Shown: positions 60,853 to 64,000 of the stretch, piece after piece
Layout of the letters: each line of letters begins with the position of its first letter
How positions within the stretch are numbered: the stretch's first letter is position 1
Source: Takifugu bimaculatus
Taxonomy: Eukaryota; Chordata; Actinopteri; Tetraodontiformes; Tetraodontidae
Assembly (NCBI GenBank): GCA_004026145.2
Contig: CP034985.2
Location: forward strand, 4,611,481-4,675,480
DNA: 64,000 nucleotides
Direction of reading: 5' to 3'
Notes under the pieces: generated by a model
What the model was told of the DNA's origin: nothing
The model's input: only the letters and a program-made list of their open reading frames with translations
Databases searched by the model: none
Program-made: the position numbers and the translations under genes

Positions 60853-62757
60853 CACACACACACTGTTTTTAAGTTTTTGCTCTTGAAGTTGTGTTATCGT
60901 ATTATCACATCGACTCTACGCAGAAAAACAATCGTCCTCGAGCGCTTACGTTTCTGAAGGGCTATCAGCGCACAAAGCCTTTCTCTAAAAAGTACGCCTC
61001 GGAACAGTGCCAAAACTAGCTAACTAATGCAGAAATCTACCTACTAACCGACCAACCAAGTAGCACAGCACGTACGCGCCGACTGTAAGATACTACTGCA
61101 TACACACAGACATAAGGCGCTACGCGGTATCAGCTCTACGCGGTTCGACTCGACACGGCACGGTACTGCCGCATGGTTTTCCATTAGACACCATGGTACC
61201 TCTTCGATGTGGGCCGGGTCTTCATAACAAGGCGGCCCGTAACCCCCGCGACGCCATTAGCGTGTATACGCAACTGTGACGCTGACGCTAAAATGTGTCC
61301 GATAAATGTTTGCTTTATACTTAAGTTACAAAGACAGAAGGTGTTTGTTCATTACAGTCAGAACTTAAACTTAAAAAATACACACAAATGAAGTACACAC
61401 ACAAAACGTAACACGCAAAAAGTTTAGCAAATATTGCTGACAGGCAATTTAAGGAAAAGATCGCAAAAACATTGGTACTGTAAAATAGCATCCAGTTGAT
61501 TAAACCCCTTCTATCAATTTCTTTTTCCACATTTGTGAATTTTCCGGTTCGTCTTTGGTGTTTTTAGCTTTTCTGGATATCGCGTTTATGTCCGCTGGTT
61601 TCTCCGAGTGGCCTTTGGAGACATCGGGACAACTTCACAGCTCAAAAGTATCGGCACCTTGTCGTTGTACACGGGTATCGCCTTACTGTAGCCTTTATTA
61701 TTTACTCATTACGGTAAAATTAAGAAATACGCAAATGTAAAATGGTGGGTTTGAGTGTTCTGAAACCCGGGACCCATCAGTGATACTCCCGGCCAATCAG
61801 AGAGGTAACACGCAGAAATTAACGTAATAGTACCGCTCGGCACGTTCGTAACCCCAGCCGATGGCCCGGTCCCCCGGTGGAAAAGCCCCACCGCGTTGAG
61901 TCGAGCCATGCTTTCGTAGCTACTAGTAGAAACGCGCCAATACATTTCCGGCACTTGTGACCAACCGCTTCTGCCTCAGTCGGGTTGGCTGGATGTTACT
62001 TTCGTGCTGTGTGACGTACGTACCATCATATATACTGGATATAATGTGCCAAATCTAAAGTTCTTATCAACCTACATCCCTGCTTTTTGCCGATGTAGCT
62101 GATAAAGGCTAGCGTGATTGTAAATGATGCCAATGTTTTCTATTCGGTTTACATATCGGTCATAAACATGTTTATGAGCATGGTATGTGATTTCTTGCTT
62201 CTCATGCCGTGTTGAGATTTCTCATGTCTGCTGTTTTTGCTGTGTCATTGTAATGGAAAACACAGTACTTGTAGAGTTTGTAATGCCGTTACGCCATCTC
62301 TTGTTTTTCACACAGGTGGTATGTTTGTTATACTGATAAATGTTTCTATATTTAGAATGTCAATAGAAAAAAAAAGAGTTTATACACGCAGAGGCTGATA
62401 CCTCTAATGGAGCGGTGTGTTTAGTTTTTGGGTAACTTCTTCTTAAACTGACTGTATTTGCTTGAAAACACCGAGTTGTAAAAATAATGGATGATTAGTT
62501 GCTTGTTGATTTTGCTTAAATTTTGCATCATAAACTTAAGTATTTTGGGTTAAGTTTAGTTCTTCATCTATAAGAATGCAAATTAGCTGAACAGCCTTTA
62601 CAGTCCGTAGAGCCACTGTATCGGATTTCCTAACGTTTTAGTGTATTTTAGTGTAAGTTGTTCGATGATTTGAAAACATGAGGGTGCCACTTATTTAAAC
62701 ACTGTTATATTTAGAATGAAATAGGCCTTTATGTTTTTGATCAAGCTGTAAAATAAA
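60786..62757 (+). other. GRM1 3' UTR
   Basis: Begins after the SSSTL stop codon, with a (CA)n tract at about 60806-60862. The AATAAA at 62752-62757 is the best candidate poly(A) signal, giving a UTR of about 2 kb. No coding sequence was seen in it. Confidence 0.6.
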
Positions 62758-63575
62758 AGTATTTATATGAAGAGGACTGATTACTGCCTGAAAACCATTA
62801 TTTTAGCTCAGCGGGGCTCAGTGACTTGTTGAAATCCACCACCAGGGGCGCCAGATAATTAACGATTCCATCTTACTGAATAATATTTTACCACTTCTTA
62901 CCTGCTGTTGTACAAAAACAAAGTTGTTGATCAGGATTTTGAAAAGCCGCAACACAGGAACCAGCTCTGCGTCACCGAGTTCATGTAGCCACCAGTTTAC
63001 CTGTTAACCCTAAAATTTCCCTGCATCTCAACGCACAGTAAACACGGCTTAGCTGCAGATGCCAGAATGATAAAAGGAATAACAATAACAGAATTGTCAT
63101 TAGAGAGGTGCAGCCCAAATCTTTCGACAGAACCTGCCACCAGGGGGCGTCTAAAAGGCGCTGACCTCAGTATGCAGTCACATGTTATGTTAAAAAACTA
63201 TTCATTAATTACTTTTTTTATCATGAAAAAAAGCACACCAAATTACGTGAGCCAAAGAATTTCAACTCTACACCTCTGATGGTTCCCTGACAATAATGAA
63301 ACTCGCTGTGAAAAAGCTCTGGGGAAAAGAAAAGATCGGTTTTGACTGGCCTGTCAGTTAAAAAAGAAATTTCCGGGACTGGTCCTATGACTTGTCAGGT
63401 GGTTGTTGAGCGGGAGGAGGAGGAGGAGGAGGAGGAGGAGGAGAAAGTGAAGGGGGAGATAAATGTTAACGGGATGTGGCCCTCAGCCCTCTGACCAGCC
63501 CAGCTCCTCACAGGAAGCCTTCATGAGCGCAGAAGCAGAAGGGGACACACAAAAAAGGCAGTGACAGGTCTCAGC
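62758..63575. other. GRM1-RAB32 intergenic region and RAB32 5' leader
   Basis: About 0.8 kb without a gene. A (GGA)n tract at about 63413-63443 precedes the RAB32 leader and may lie near its promoter. Confidence 0.5.
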
Positions 63576-63789
63576 ATGGCGGGGGGTTCGGTGTCCGAGT
63601 GTAAGGAGTACTTGTTCAAAGTTCTGGTCATCGGGGAGTTGGGTGTCGGGAAGACCAGCATCATCAAACGCTACGTGCACCAGCTTTTCTCGCAGCACTA
63701 CAGGGCGACGATCGGGGTCGACTTCGCCCTCAAAGTCATCAACTGGGACAGCAAAACTCTGGTCAGGCTACAGCTGTGGGACATCGCAG
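63576..63789 (+). CDS. RAB32: RAB32 small GTPase, first coding exon (gene runs past the window)
   Basis: RAB32 is a Rab-family GTPase acting in traffic to lysosome-related organelles and at mitochondria. The ATG at 63576 opens MAGGSVSE, then the near-invariant core starts at [17 protein letters not shown] (P-loop). Switch I reads [12 protein letters not shown], and switch II begins WDIAG, with Ile in place of the usual Thr, typical of the RAB32/38 group. The donor gcag|gtaaga follows at 63789, at the conserved junction after WDIAG. The variable N-terminus is shorter than in human. The remaining exons lie beyond 64000. Position after GRM1 matches human 6q24. Confidence 0.95.
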
Positions 63790-64000
63790 GTAAGAGGGGG
63801 GGGGACTTCTGCTGTCCTTGCTGTGCGAGTTTACTTTTACGGCTATATTGCGAGAGGTTTTTATTGTTTTTTGAAAGAGGAACGGTGCGAAGGTGAAAAT
63901 TCCGCGGTGTCAGTGAACTCAACAGCAGATATTTCGTGATGGCTGAGTCCCATAATTGCCAGCGGAATGTAGGTCACGTTGTTACAGAATGAGCCCCGCC
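63790..64000. other. RAB32 intron 1, start
   Basis: Sequence after the exon 1 donor, up to the window end. No coding segment seen. Confidence 0.6.

Overview
This window is vertebrate nuclear DNA, almost certainly from a teleost with a compact genome (pufferfish-like). Genes are split by short GT-AG introns, there are CA/GT microsatellites and a chromodomain Ty3/gypsy retrotransposon, and the whole GRM1 coding region fits in about 16 kb. The gene order EPM2A - FBXO30 - GRM1 - RAB32 matches human 6q24, except that SHPRH, which lies between FBXO30 and GRM1 in mammals, is not seen.

Left part (1-37.7 kb): EPM2A (laforin) lies on the minus strand with four coding exons between 376 and 6915. A GPI-anchored, trypsin-fold serine protease homologue (plus strand, 3560-5809) is nested in EPM2A intron 2. 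Upstream of EPM2A is a 14-exon animal lipoxygenase (ALOX, minus, 7979-11517). A segment running from inside EPM2A intron 2 to beyond ALOX occurs three times in tandem: unit 1 3805-17140, unit 2 17141-30494, unit 3 30495-37723. Each unit therefore carries protease exons without the signal-peptide exon; units 1 and 2 carry EPM2A exons 1-2; all three carry an ALOX gene. Units 1 and 2 also share a ~3.95 kb chromodomain Ty3/gypsy element at the same site. Unit 3 has the empty site, a ~2.16 kb internal deletion that removes the protease 3' end and the EPM2A exons, and frameshifts in ALOX. Units 2 and 3 share an interstitial telomeric (TTAGGG)n tract that unit 1 lacks. Unit 2 looks like a hybrid of the other two, as expected from unequal crossing over.

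Middle part (37.7-44 kb): a short unique region, then FBXO30 (minus, 39451-41571), a two-exon F-box gene with one apparent base insertion, then intergenic sequence.

Right part (44-64 kb): GRM1 (metabotropic glutamate receptor 1) on the plus strand. Eight coding exons join exactly in frame to 1174 residues ending in a long Homer-binding tail. The 5' leader has small upstream ORFs, and intron 3 holds a candidate 12-nt microexon. The first coding exon of RAB32 closes the window.

The most notable observations are: (1) the nested protease homologue keeps the catalytic triad but has lost the activation site, Asp194, Asp189, Ser214 and Gly226 together; (2) in two ALOX copies the C-terminal iron-ligand residue is Met instead of Ile, and the only copy with Ile is frameshifted; (3) an orphan CBM20-only laforin half-gene; (4) a readable history of duplication, retrotransposition and unequal crossover. 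Exon boundaries come from reading splice signals and family similarity by eye; no searches were run.
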